Assembly (NCBI GenBank): GCA_023408075.1
Contig: JAEYKW010000005.1
Location: forward strand, 47,343-111,342
Length of the DNA stretch: 64,000 nt
Direction of reading: 5' to 3'
Source of the DNA: Bacillota bacterium
Lineage (GTDB): Bacteria > Bacillota > Clostridia > Christensenellales > SZUA-584
Position numbers and translations under genes: made by a program
In this document: positions 17,440 through 26,363 of the stretch, piece after piece
Layout: every line of letters begins with the position of its first letter
Numbering within the stretch: the stretch's first letter is position 1
The notes under the pieces: model-generated
Seen by the model: only the letters and a program-made list of their open reading frames with translations
Database searches by the model: none
What the model was told of the DNA's origin: nothing

Positions 17440-17898
17440 TTATTTGAAGTTCCGATGCTCAAGCTCCTTTATTTTTTCCACCTTGGGTGTTGAGCTGCCC
17501 GGCACAAATTCCTGCGAGAGCCATTCCTTGAGTATCTTCTTGGCAAGCTCCGCGCCGACAATGCGCGCTCCCATCGTGATGACGTTGGTGTTGTTGCTGA
17601 GACGCGCACGCTCTGCGGAGTAAGGGTCATGGCAGACGGCTGCATAGATACCGGGAAATTTGTTTGCCGAAATTGCCATGCCGATACCCGTCCCGCACAA
17701 AAGGATGCCTTCCGATGTATAGCCGCTTTGGATAATCCGCTCGCAAACCCTCTGCGCGACTACGGGATACATTTCGCTGCTGTCAGACGAAAACTCGCCC
17801 ACGTCTGTGAACGGGACATCGTTTTGGGCCAAAAACTTCACGATCTCCTGCTTTAACCCGTAAGCCAGGCTGTCACAGCCGATATAGATATGCTTCAT
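17440..17898 (-). CDS. RpiB/LacAB-family sugar-phosphate isomerase (possible erythrulose/erythrose-4-P isomerase)
   Basis: 152 residues of the RpiB fold. The general-base cysteine is present (Cys68 in LLCGTGIGMAISANK, Cys66 of E. coli RpiB), as is Asp9. Two histidines of ribose-5-phosphate isomerase are gone: the E. coli His10 position is Ser10, and His99, which opens the furanose ring, is Ser101. A tetrose 4-phosphate cannot form a furanose ring, so loss of the ring-opening residue fits an EryI-type D-erythrulose 4-phosphate to D-erythrose 4-phosphate isomerase. The gene lies between DhaL and the TIM-like gene in the operon. The start has AGGAGAT upstream. Confidence 0.85.
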   Translation of the reverse strand: MKHIYIGCDSLAYGLKQEIVKFLAQNDVPFTDVGEFSSDSSEMYPVVAQRVCERIIQSGYTSEGILLCGTGIGMAISANKFPGIYAAVCHDPYSAERARLSNNTNVITMGARIVGAELAKKILKEWLSQEFVPGSSTPKVEKIKELEHRNFK

Positions 17899-17907
17899 CT
17901 TTATCTC

Positions 17908-18546
17908 CTAATTGTTTTCGGCAAACGCGCGCATCGCTTTCAATATGATCCACACGGAGGTCGCGCCCGCATCCTGATGGCCGATGGCCCGCTCCATCAA
18001 AAACTTGGCCCGGCCGTACTTTGCGAGCATATCCTTGGTGCTTTCCACGCCGTCCAGCGCCGCCTGCTCCGCGTGGCGCAGCATATGAACCAAGCCTTCG
18101 CCGCTGTGCGCCTGCATAGCGGCCACTACGGGTTCCAGTGCATCCACCATGGTTTTGTCGCCGATCTCAGCCTTGCCTCTTTTTTTGATCTCGGTCAGCC
18201 CTTCGGCAAACAGTTCGGCGAGTTCTGCGGCATCCATCTCGTCCTGTGCTTCCTTGCCTTTGGCACCCGCCATAAAAAGGCCGCCGAACAGCACGCCCGA
18301 AGCGCCCCCCATCGACATCAGCATGGTCTTTCCCATGATCAAAAAAGGCTCGTAGACACTGGCGAACTCCTGCGCGGCCAGCAGCTTGTCCCTGCCTTTT
18401 TGCATGCCGGTGCTCATGCCGATGCCGTGGTCGCCGTCGCCGATCGCATTATCGACTTCGGTCAGATACGGCTTGTTTTCAATGATGGCGTCCGCCGCCG
18501 CCACAAGCATCTGCCTCGCCTGCAAGGCGTTCATTGTGAAATCCAT
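17908..18546 (-). CDS. dhaL: DhaL-type nucleotide-binding subunit of a ketose kinase
   Basis: 212 residues; all-helical barrel that carries ADP/ATP for the DhaK subunit. The Mg-nucleotide aspartates are in VDNAIGDGDHG (Asp32, Asp37, Asp39). In E. coli DhaL is recharged by the PTS protein DhaM; no dhaM or PTS gene is in the window, so this pair may use ATP directly, as single-chain kinases such as LerK do, or a distant DhaM. The ATG at 18546 follows GAGGTG; an upstream in-frame start at 18618 would run into dhaK. It lies 10 bases after dhaK. Confidence 0.88.
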   Translation of the reverse strand: MDFTMNALQARQMLVAAADAIIENKPYLTEVDNAIGDGDHGIGMSTGMQKGRDKLLAAQEFASVYEPFLIMGKTMLMSMGGASGVLFGGLFMAGAKGKEAQDEMDAAELAELFAEGLTEIKKRGKAEIGDKTMVDALEPVVAAMQAHSGEGLVHMLRHAEQAALDGVESTKDMLAKYGRAKFLMERAIGHQDAGATSVWIILKAMRAFAENN

Positions 18547-18556
18547 TCCCGACACC

Positions 18557-19552
18557 TCACTCCTTCGTATAATACGGGCCGCTGCACGGCGCAGAGTAGA
18601 GCTTCTTAAGTTCGTCATCGAGCTTTAAAAATGTGACGGAGAGGCCGCCCATCTCCTGACATGTGCAATAGCTGTGCAAATCCGCGTCGAACACGTTAAT
18701 GCCGTCGTCCGCGAGTCGTTTCTGCAGGCGCCGGTAGACGATGCCCATTTCGAGCAGCGTGGTGGACCCAAGGCCGTTGATCAGCACACAGATCTCATCG
18801 CCTTTTTCAAGAGCGATGTCTTTCATGATATTGTCGTACAGCACATCCGTCATCTCGTCGGCGCTGCACAGTTTCGCACGCTTGATGCCCGGCTCACCGT
18901 GAAGTCCCATTCCGTATTCGATCTCGTCGGCTGCCAGTGTAAACGTCGGCTCTGTGCTGCCCGGCAGATATCCGGGCGACAGCGCAATGCCGATGCTGCG
19001 CGTGTTATCCCGTGCTTTTTCCGTTACCTTTGCGGCTTCCTCAAGGCTCAGCCCCGCGTCGCAGGCCGCGCCCGCGATTTTGACGACGAACACATCGCCC
19101 GCGATACCGCGCCGCTCATACTTATTGTCAATCGGCGCCGACGCGCAGTCATCGCTCACGCGCACATGCGCCGTTTTAATTCCGTCTTCTAAGAGTATCT
19201 CTTCGGCGAGATCAAAATTTAAATTGTCGCCTGCGTAGCAGCCGTATACGAACAGAATGCCCTTACCGCCGTGCACGCCGGTTGCCGTTTCATAAATCGT
19301 GTTCGGGTCCGGCGACGCAAACACATTGCCGCAGGCCGCTGCATCCGCAAGCCCTTTGCCCACAAATCCCGAGAACATCGGTTCATGGCCGCTGCCCCCA
19401 CCGATCACCAGCGTGACTTTGTTCTTCCGCGGTTCGCGCAGCAGCACGCCGTTCACGTCATCGTGCAGCCTCAATCGCTTGGAATAGGCACCCGTAAAGC
19501 CTTCGAGCGCTTCTCTCACCACGTCTTCCGCTTTATTAATCAGCTTTTTCAC
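18557..19552 (-). CDS. dhaK: DhaK-type substrate-binding subunit of a ketose (dihydroxyacetone/erythrulose) kinase
   Basis: 331 residues; binds a short ketose covalently as a hemiaminal and presents it for phosphorylation. The key residues fall at the same numbers as in E. coli DhaK: His56 (GGGSGHEP), Asp109 (YAGDNLNFD) and the covalent His218 (EYGMGLHGEPG). In most genomes the substrate is dihydroxyacetone; beside RpiB-like and TIM-like isomerases, L-erythrulose is a good alternative. The start is a GTG at 19552, two bases inside an out-of-frame ATG that stops at once; AAAGGAG lies upstream. It forms an operon with the GlpK-like gene 15 bases before it. Confidence 0.9.
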   Translation of the reverse strand: MKKLINKAEDVVREALEGFTGAYSKRLRLHDDVNGVLLREPRKNKVTLVIGGGSGHEPMFSGFVGKGLADAAACGNVFASPDPNTIYETATGVHGGKGILFVYGCYAGDNLNFDLAEEILLEDGIKTAHVRVSDDCASAPIDNKYERRGIAGDVFVVKIAGAACDAGLSLEEAAKVTEKARDNTRSIGIALSPGYLPGSTEPTFTLAADEIEYGMGLHGEPGIKRAKLCSADEMTDVLYDNIMKDIALEKGDEICVLINGLGSTTLLEMGIVYRRLQKRLADDGINVFDADLHSYCTCQEMGGLSVTFLKLDDELKKLYSAPCSGPYYTKE

Positions 19553-19567
19553 ATGAATTTCTCCTTT

Positions 19568-21061
19568 TCAGATGTCAGAACGCGTTCTGCGGACAGCCTG
19601 CTTCCACCCCTCATAGAGCTGATTGCGTTTTTCCTGTGATATCTCGGGCTCATAACGCCTTTCGACTTTGCGCAGCCTGCCGATCTCTTCCTTGCTGCGC
19701 CATATTCCCACGGAAAGACCGGCCATATAGGCCGCCCCTGTCGCCGAAAGCTCCTCGATGGAGCTGACCGCCACGGGCACACGGGATATGTCCGACTGAA
19801 ACTGCATGAGCAGACTGTTTTTTGTGGGGCCGCCGTCTACGCGCAGTTCACTGAGCACGATGCCCGCTTCACTGACCATCAGGCTCAGTACATCCGTAAT
19901 CTGGTATGCGATGGATTCGAGTGCCGCCCTCACAACGTGCGCCTTGCGCGTCCCGCGCGTCATGCCGGTGATCGTCGCGCGCGCGTCGCTGTCCCAATAG
20001 GGCGCGCTGAGACCCACAAATGCGGGAACGAAATAGACGTTGCCGCTGTCCGGCACCTCCCGCGCAATCGCCTCGCTGTCTTTGGGGCTGCCGATCAGCT
20101 GCAGATCCTCGGCGAGCCAGCGGATCGTATCGCCTGTGCAGTTGATGTTGCCCTCGAATACGTACTCAACCTCGCCGTCAAGGCACCAGCCTATCGAGGT
20201 GACCAGCCCGTTTCTGGATTCCTTGATCTGCCTGCCGATGTTCATCATGATGGACGAACCCGTACCGTATGTCGTTTTGGTCATGCCGGTTTCAAAGCAA
20301 TTCTGGCCGAACAAAGCACCGTGAGAATCGCCGAGCACGCCGTTAATGGGCATCTCGGCCCCAAATACGCTGTCCTTGCGCGTGTACCCGAAGCACGCGT
20401 TGGAATCCTTCACCTCAGGCGCCATCGACATAGGTATCGTGAATATATCAAAAATGTCCTGATCCCAGCTGTTCGTATGCAGATTAAATAGCTGAGTCCG
20501 GCTCGCGTTGGAATAATCCGTGGCGTGAATTTTGCCCCCGGTCATACACCAGACCACCCAGCTGTCGATTGTGCCGAACGCGAGCTCACCCGCCTGTGCC
20601 CTTTCACGGACGCCTTCCACATGATCGAGTATCCATTTGATTTTGGACGCGGAAAAATACGGCGACAATATAAGCCCCGTTTTGCTGCGAATCAGCTCAC
20701 CGTGCCCCGCACGCTCAATCGTTTTGCATATCTCTGCGGCGCGGTTGCACTGCCACACAATCGCGTTGTAAACCGGTTCACCTGTTTTTCTGTCCCATAC
20801 CAGCACCGTTTCACGCTGGTTCGAAAGGCCGATCGCTTTCACCGACACGGGCGATACGCCCGTTTCACTGTACAACTGAGCCACAGCCGTTTCGAGCGCG
20901 CGGTAAATTTCCTTGGCATCATGCTCCACCCAGCCCTCGGCGGGATAGAACTGTTCATGTGACGCGTTGCACCTGTGAACCAGCTCGCCTTTTTTGTTGA
21001 AAAACATCGCCTTCGTCGCGGAAGTGCTCTGATCAATCGCCAGAATATATCCGTTTGCCAC
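19568..21061 (-). CDS. FGGY carbohydrate kinase, glycerol-kinase-like
   Basis: 497 residues, close to GlpK over the whole length, with residue numbers in register. The glycerol contacts Arg83, Glu84, Trp103, Tyr135 and Asp245 are kept (NQRET, AIVWQC, SPYFS). Gln246, which also holds glycerol in E. coli GlpK, is Ser246 (GDSHGALFGQ). The ATP loop DQSTSATK and the C-terminal DGGPTKNSLLMQF are intact. It phosphorylates a polyol or short sugar, perhaps a tetritol instead of glycerol. The GTG start at 21061 has AAAGGATG upstream. No glpF or glpD is nearby, unlike usual glycerol operons. Confidence 0.85.
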   Translation of the reverse strand: MANGYILAIDQSTSATKAMFFNKKGELVHRCNASHEQFYPAEGWVEHDAKEIYRALETAVAQLYSETGVSPVSVKAIGLSNQRETVLVWDRKTGEPVYNAIVWQCNRAAEICKTIERAGHGELIRSKTGLILSPYFSASKIKWILDHVEGVRERAQAGELAFGTIDSWVVWCMTGGKIHATDYSNASRTQLFNLHTNSWDQDIFDIFTIPMSMAPEVKDSNACFGYTRKDSVFGAEMPINGVLGDSHGALFGQNCFETGMTKTTYGTGSSIMMNIGRQIKESRNGLVTSIGWCLDGEVEYVFEGNINCTGDTIRWLAEDLQLIGSPKDSEAIAREVPDSGNVYFVPAFVGLSAPYWDSDARATITGMTRGTRKAHVVRAALESIAYQITDVLSLMVSEAGIVLSELRVDGGPTKNSLLMQFQSDISRVPVAVSSIEELSATGAAYMAGLSVGIWRSKEEIGRLRKVERRYEPEISQEKRNQLYEGWKQAVRRTRSDI

Positions 21062-21067
21062 GTCGAA

Positions 21068-22027
21068 TCATCCTTTCCCGCTCTGTTTTCTCAATGCCAG
21101 CATCGCATCCGCAAAGCCCTGCGGCGTCAAATGATAATGCGCAAACACTTCCTGCGACGTGCCCGTGACCAGCGGCTCATCCGGCAGCGCAAGTATTTTC
21201 ATCGGCACCGGATTGTGCTGCACGACAACAGAGGCCACCATCGCTCCGAGACCGTTGTGAATGCTGTGCTCCTCGGCCGTGACGATATAACCCGTCTCCC
21301 GCGCCGCGTCGAGCACCGCTTGTTCGTCGAGCGGCTTTAATGTATGCATATCGATGACGCGTACCTGAAGGCCCTGCTGCTCAAGCAGCTCCGCCGCTTT
21401 AAGCGCCGGATGCACCATTTCACCGCATGCGATAAACGTCCCGTCGTAACCGTCCTTTAAGCGGTTTGCCTTGCCGATCGTAAAAGGCGCATCATCGCTG
21501 GTGTACACATCCGGCGTCGCTCCTCTGCCCATACGCACGTAAACGGCGCCCATGTGTTGGGCCAGCTGGCGTGTCATCTCCCGCGTCTGAAAACGGTCGC
21601 TCGGGAGTATCACCGTCATATTGGGTATCGCGCACATCACAGCAATGTCCTGCAGCGAATGATGCGACATACCGAGTGCGCCGTAGCTGACGCCGCCGCT
21701 GATGCCGATCACTTTGACGTTCTGATTGGAATATGCGATATCCACCTTGACCTGCTCTAAGCTTCTCGCCGACAAAAAGCAGGCGGGTGCGCAGACAAAA
21801 GGCTTTTTTCCGCAGGACGCGAGCCCCGAGCTGATACCCACCTCATTCTGCTCCGCGATTCCGCATTCAATAAACTGTTCGGGCAAGCTCTTTTTAAACT
21901 CATCAAGTGTCACCGATCCGCTCGCATCCGACGTGACAGCCAATATGTCTCTGTCCTCCCGGGCAAGCTCGAGCAGTGTCTGTGTAAACATCTGTCGGCA
22001 TGGAATTATCTTATCCAAATGACTCAT
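21068..22027 (-). CDS. Transketolase-like enzyme, C-terminal subunit
   Basis: 319 residues with the pyrimidine-binding and C-terminal domains of transketolase; works with the next upstream gene as a split enzyme. The Glu that activates thiamine diphosphate is in FIECGIAEQNEVG. Split transketolases occur in pentose, tetrose and apiose pathways; apulose-4-phosphate transketolase (AptA/AptB) is one known case. In a tetrose route it would use erythrose 4-phosphate. The ATG at 22027 directly abuts AAAGGAG, so a TTG at 22018 (residue 4, spacing 9) may be the true start. Confidence 0.88.
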   Translation of the reverse strand: MSHLDKIIPCRQMFTQTLLELAREDRDILAVTSDASGSVTLDEFKKSLPEQFIECGIAEQNEVGISSGLASCGKKPFVCAPACFLSARSLEQVKVDIAYSNQNVKVIGISGGVSYGALGMSHHSLQDIAVMCAIPNMTVILPSDRFQTREMTRQLAQHMGAVYVRMGRGATPDVYTSDDAPFTIGKANRLKDGYDGTFIACGEMVHPALKAAELLEQQGLQVRVIDMHTLKPLDEQAVLDAARETGYIVTAEEHSIHNGLGAMVASVVVQHNPVPMKILALPDEPLVTGTSQEVFAHYHLTPQGFADAMLALRKQSGKG

Positions 22028-22032
22028 CTCCT

Positions 22033-22839
22033 TTATGCGCGTTCGAGCCCGCTGATTGCCTGTTCAAGCTGTTCGTCCGTCGGAGCGCCGTGATGCCATT
22101 TTGCATTGTTCTCCATGAACGAAACACCTTTTCCTTTTGTCGTCTTTGCGATGATCAAATGCGGATGCCCGGGGCAGGTCATATTCAAATTCTCTGTCAA
22201 CATATCAAAATCGTGTCCGTCCGTTTCCGTCACAGCCCAGCCGAACGCTTCCCATTTCTCTCTCAGACATTCGAGTGCCATCACATCCTCGGTGTTTCCG
22301 GAGATTTGGAGGCCGTTACGGTCGATAATACCGGTTAAATTATCAAGCTTGTAATTGGATGCCGCCATCGCCGCTTCCCATATGGAGCCTTCCGCAAGCT
22401 CCCCGTCTCCCATCAGCACAAATACACGCTGCGGTTTATGGTCCAGCTTGAACCCCAAAGCCGTACCCACCCCGATGGAGAGGCCGTGCCCCAGCGCGCC
22501 GGTATTGGCCTCAACGCCCGGCACTTTCATGCTCGGATGCCCGATGAGACGCGAGCCATACTGCGAAAATGTGCTGAGCTCTTCCTTTGGGAAAAACCCT
22601 TTGTCTGCAAGTATGCAGTAAAGCCCCTCAACGCTGTGTCCTTTGCTTAATATAAAGCGGTCTCTTTCCGGCCACATCGGGTTTTTCGGGTCGGTGTTCA
22701 TCACTGCGTAATACAGCGATACCAATATGTCAACAGACGAAAGTGCGCCGCCGGTATGCCCGGTCTTGCCTTCATAGATCATCTGAAGCAGGCGTTTGCG
22801 TATTTCGTTTGCCTTTCGCTTTAAACCTTTGAGTTCCAC
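22033..22839 (-). CDS. Transketolase-like enzyme, N-terminal subunit
   Basis: 268 residues with the diphosphate-binding half of transketolase. TGHTGGALS near residue 27 and SKGHSVEG near residue 66 are family signatures. The thiamine diphosphate motif is GDGELAEGS followed by IDRNGLQ. Its stop is 6 bases before the start of the C-terminal subunit, so the two are made together. The GTG start has AAAGGACAA upstream. Substrates are two-carbon donors and aldose-phosphate acceptors; which ones are used cannot be read from sequence. Confidence 0.9.
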   Translation of the reverse strand: MELKGLKRKANEIRKRLLQMIYEGKTGHTGGALSSVDILVSLYYAVMNTDPKNPMWPERDRFILSKGHSVEGLYCILADKGFFPKEELSTFSQYGSRLIGHPSMKVPGVEANTGALGHGLSIGVGTALGFKLDHKPQRVFVLMGDGELAEGSIWEAAMAASNYKLDNLTGIIDRNGLQISGNTEDVMALECLREKWEAFGWAVTETDGHDFDMLTENLNMTCPGHPHLIIAKTTKGKGVSFMENNAKWHHGAPTDEQLEQAISGLERA

Positions 22840-22860
22840 TTCGGTTGTCCTTTCTGTATG

Positions 22861-23559
22861 TTATCGTCTGCCCGTTTGTACGTTTGCAGCGGGTGCCGCC
22901 GGCTTATGTCTCCCTGCGACCGGCGGCACACTGCACCGAAGCTCGGGAGGCAAGTGCGAATTGTCTCCCCATGAAATGATGTGGATGCTATCATGTTCAT
23001 CAATGTCGATCACGCTGACCGACGTGTTGTCAAGCTGCTTTTGATTCCATATCTCGCCGAGACTCACGCCCGTCAGTCTCATGAGCAGCAGCTCGATGCA
23101 AATCATATGCGAGGCGATGCCGATCGTCCTGCCGTGCTCTTTTGCAGCCAGGCGCCGAAACGCTTCGTAAATTCTGTCGCTGACCTGCCCGAATGTATCG
23201 CCGCCCGGCATTGTAAGCTTTTCCGGCTGTTCATTCCAAAGCCTCAGCATGCCGGGCCAGCGGGTCTCCACCTGAGTTCCGGTGAGTCCTTCCCATTCGC
23301 CGCAGCATATTTCACGAAGTCCGTCGTCGTCGGCAATCTCAATACCGCGCCCTGCCTGCATTGCCTGAGCCGTCTGTCTTGCACGTATGAACGGGCTTGT
23401 GTAAATGCAGTCCATATGGATGTGCTGCATTTTCTGGCGCAAAAAAGCAATTTGTTTGCACCCTCTGTCACTTAACGGTTTATCAATACTGCCAAGAAAC
23501 CTGCATTCGGCATTGAAATCCGTCTCTCCATGCCGAACCAATATAAAACGACTGCCCAT
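22861..23559 (-). CDS. Histidine phosphatase family protein (phosphoglycerate-mutase-like)
   Basis: 232 residues; the phosphohistidine is in LVRHGETDFN (His9), with Arg in IRARQTA, Glu in REICCGEWEG and the second His in ASHM. The length and motifs fit a small-molecule or sugar phosphatase rather than a glycolytic mutase. In this operon it may remove phosphate from a dead-end sugar phosphate. The last ~25 residues are a basic, Pro/Ala-rich tail with no known role. The ATG at 23559 follows AGAGGAT. Confidence 0.8.
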   Translation of the reverse strand: MGSRFILVRHGETDFNAECRFLGSIDKPLSDRGCKQIAFLRQKMQHIHMDCIYTSPFIRARQTAQAMQAGRGIEIADDDGLREICCGEWEGLTGTQVETRWPGMLRLWNEQPEKLTMPGGDTFGQVSDRIYEAFRRLAAKEHGRTIGIASHMICIELLLMRLTGVSLGEIWNQKQLDNTSVSVIDIDEHDSIHIISWGDNSHLPPELRCSVPPVAGRHKPAAPAANVQTGRR

Positions 23560-23682
23560 TTATCCTCTTCTCTCATATGAATCCAGCCGGGCTTGATTTG
23601 TGCTGTTTTCTCTGTTGCCGCCCGGTTCTTTGTACAAACCTTGGCCTTCGCACATAATCCTCATATACGAAGGCCGCTAATA

Positions 23683-24669
23683 TCAAGCCTTTGCCGCACT
23701 TCTGTTACGCAGAGCGTCAATGAGAACCGCGATCAGCACCACGCCGCCGGTGACGATGGTTTCATAGTAGGAGGAAACGCTTAGGAGAGTTATGCTCACG
23801 GAGATAACGCCCATCATCAAACCGCCGACGATTGTGCCGACCACGCCGCCGCTGCCACCGGCCATCGCCGTGCCGCCAAGCACCGCCGCCGTAATGGAAG
23901 GCATGACCCAGTTGGAACCGATGCTCGCCTGATACGAGGCAAGACGCAGCGTCATCAGCACGCCGCCGAGTGCCGCCAGCAGGCCGCTGATCGCATAAAC
24001 AAGCAGCTCGACCAGTTTGGTGTTGATACCGACGATATTGGCTGCCTGCCTGTTGCCGCCGATCGCAAATATATAGCGGCCAAAGCGGGTTTTCTTGAGT
24101 ATCAGCGTCAATATCACGCAAAGCACGACCATCATCACCGCAACATTGGGCAGGAATCCGCCAATCATTCCGTTTGCCAGGCTGGCGGCGTCTTCGGGGA
24201 CGCCGATAATCGGCATACCGCGCGTGATGACATAGACAACGCCCTTGAATATTTCACCCGTGGCAAGGGTAACGATAAAGGGGGTGAGCTTTAAGTAAGC
24301 GATCATTGCGCCGTTTATAACCCCCGCGACAAGACCGACCACCGTTGAAATGAGAATCGCTATGTACATGTTTGTTGTCGTGGTCGTGAGCAGCGTTGCC
24401 ACAACCATACTGGCTATGCTGCCTACGCTCGCCACTGAAAGATCAATGCCGCCTGTCAGCAGCACAATCGTCTGCGCAAAGCCGACGATGATAATGAAGG
24501 AAACGGATCTCGCGAGCGTGCTAAGGTTATACTGGGTATAAAAGTTCCCCGTCATTGCATGAACACCGATTGTAATCAGTATAATCACAAAGAACACCAT
24601 GACCGGGGTCGAGTTTTTCATTGTGTGCAGCACACGATTTGTGCCGAGCTTCAAACCTGATTCTTTCAT
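23683..24669 (-). CDS. Ribose-type (RbsC-like) sugar ABC transporter permease
   Basis: 328 residues with about 8-10 membrane segments. Family signatures are VLLTGGIDLSVASVGSIASM near residue 70 and AIGGNRQAANIVGINT near residue 200. It pairs with itself to form the membrane channel for the ATPase and the binding protein encoded just upstream. The ATG at 24669 has GGAGGCC upstream. It lies 22 bases after the ATPase gene. The substrate is unknown, but the neighbouring genes point to a short sugar or polyol. Confidence 0.9.
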   Translation of the reverse strand: MKESGLKLGTNRVLHTMKNSTPVMVFFVIILITIGVHAMTGNFYTQYNLSTLARSVSFIIIVGFAQTIVLLTGGIDLSVASVGSIASMVVATLLTTTTTNMYIAILISTVVGLVAGVINGAMIAYLKLTPFIVTLATGEIFKGVVYVITRGMPIIGVPEDAASLANGMIGGFLPNVAVMMVVLCVILTLILKKTRFGRYIFAIGGNRQAANIVGINTKLVELLVYAISGLLAALGGVLMTLRLASYQASIGSNWVMPSITAAVLGGTAMAGGSGGVVGTIVGGLMMGVISVSITLLSVSSYYETIVTGGVVLIAVLIDALRNRSAAKA

Positions 24670-24690
24670 AGCCTTTGGCCTCCAAAATAA

Positions 24691-26187
24691 TTAATGAAGT
24701 GCTGTTTTCAAAATGTCTTCTTCTTTTATATTGTCGCAATCACCGATCACGCCGCGAATTTCACCGAGATGCATGACCACAATGCGATCCGCCAATTCGA
24801 GTATTTCTTCCATTTCCGATGAAATGACCACCACAGATGCGCCCTGATCGGCCATCTCCCTGATCAACTGATGGATCTCGGCTTTGGCGTTCACGTCGAT
24901 ACCGCGTGTGGGCTCATCCATGATCAGCATGCGAAGCCCAAGAGCGATCCATCTGGCGACAATCACCTTCTGCTGGTTGCCGCCGCTGAGGTTCTTGATT
25001 TGGACTTCCTGCGACGATGTCTTAATCTTCATGCTCTTGATAAACTTGTCCGTGGTTTCTCTCGTTTTCCTACCGCTGATAAATCCTGCCTTTGAAAGCT
25101 TCTTATACGATGGGAACATCATATTCTCGCAGATATCAAGTATCGGGAATATGCCCATCTGTCTGCGCTCCTCCGGGATATAACCGATACCCAGCCGGAT
25201 TGCATCACGCGAAGAATTGATTTTAACCTCGCTTTTTTCAATATATATCTTGGCGCCGTGCATCGGCTTTGTCAGGCCGAATATGCTTTTAAACAACTCC
25301 GTCCGCCCCGAGCCGATAAGCCCGGCCACGCAAAGAATCTCTCCTTTTTTAACGTCAAAGCTGGCATGTCTGTATTCATTTTCGCGTGAGAAATCCCTGG
25401 CTTCGAAAAACACCTCGTTGGCCACAGCACGCTTTTGTTTGGTCCGTCGTTCAATCTCCCGGTTCGCCATGTATGTGATGATCCCATCCAGTGTGATATC
25501 TTTTTTGTCGCAGACATGGACGACACGGCCGTCGCGCATAATCGTCAGGCGGTCGGCCTGGCTCATCACCTCATCGAGATGGTGAGTAATGAATATCATG
25601 GACGTTCCTTTTTCTTTCAGCCTTTGCATCGTTTCAAAGAGCGTATCGGCTTCTTTTTTTGTCAGCGCCGACGTGGGCTCGTCGAGGATCAGAACCGAGG
25701 GTTTATAAGAGAGTGAGCGCGCTATGGAAACAAGCTGCTGATAGGCGGCGCTCAAATGCTTGACCTTTTTTGTGACGTCAATATCGAGCCCCACTTCTTT
25801 TAAAAGCAGCTTCGCTTCCCTGTTTGCCTGCTTCCAGTCGATAAAGCCTTTGACGTTCCTGTATTTTCTTTCGTTGCCCAAAAAGATATTTTCGGCAACG
25901 GATGCTTCCGGTATTAAATTCAGTTCCTGCGGAACCAATGCGATTCCCTTTCCAAGAGCCTCGGAAGTCGCGTTAATTTTGTATGTTTCGCCTTTGTAGA
26001 AAATCTCCCCTTCGTCCATCTTATGTATGCCGATAAGAACATTCACAAGCGTACTTTTTCCGGCACCGTTTTCACCAAGAAGCGCATGGATCTCTCCGGG
26101 CTTTATCTTAAGGTCCACATTATCAAGCGCTTTTGTACCGGGAAACTGTTTGCTTATGCCGCACATTTCTATGATCCATTCACTCAT
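24691..26187 (-). CDS. Ribose-type (RbsA-like) sugar ABC transporter ATPase, two domains
   Basis: 498 residues carrying two ATPase domains in one chain, as in RbsA/MglA/XylG. The first domain has Walker A GENGAGKST near residue 39 and Walker B LILDEPTSAL; the second has the degenerate loop GLIGSGRTELFKS, the signature LSGGNQQK and LIMDEPTRGIDV. It powers uptake through the permease downstream. A 176-base gap with a strong hairpin separates it from the binding-protein gene upstream. Confidence 0.92.
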   Translation of the reverse strand: MSEWIIEMCGISKQFPGTKALDNVDLKIKPGEIHALLGENGAGKSTLVNVLIGIHKMDEGEIFYKGETYKINATSEALGKGIALVPQELNLIPEASVAENIFLGNERKYRNVKGFIDWKQANREAKLLLKEVGLDIDVTKKVKHLSAAYQQLVSIARSLSYKPSVLILDEPTSALTKKEADTLFETMQRLKEKGTSMIFITHHLDEVMSQADRLTIMRDGRVVHVCDKKDITLDGIITYMANREIERRTKQKRAVANEVFFEARDFSRENEYRHASFDVKKGEILCVAGLIGSGRTELFKSIFGLTKPMHGAKIYIEKSEVKINSSRDAIRLGIGYIPEERRQMGIFPILDICENMMFPSYKKLSKAGFISGRKTRETTDKFIKSMKIKTSSQEVQIKNLSGGNQQKVIVARWIALGLRMLIMDEPTRGIDVNAKAEIHQLIREMADQGASVVVISSEMEEILELADRIVVMHLGEIRGVIGDCDNIKEEDILKTALH

Positions 26188-26269
26188 ATCTCGATCACAT
26201 CATTTCTTTTTGATTTTGATCAGATCTTCCAGCAGATCCAGGTTATCGGTATTCCATTGCTGATGCAAT

Positions 26270-26299
26270 TGCAGTCTACGGCTTGCGCCGTAGACTGCA
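26270..26299 (-). repeat. Intercistronic hairpin between binding-protein and ATPase genes
   Basis: Perfect 13-bp stem (26270-26282 with 26287-26299) and a 4-base loop, with no following T run. It sits just after the binding-protein gene in the direction of transcription, where hairpins often protect the 3' end and raise binding-protein levels above those of the membrane parts. Confidence 0.6.
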
Positions 26300-26363
26300 G
26301 TCACATTCACTTTTCACACCCAAAGGGTATGTTTCACGCTGATTAAGCGCGATTTCTGATTAC

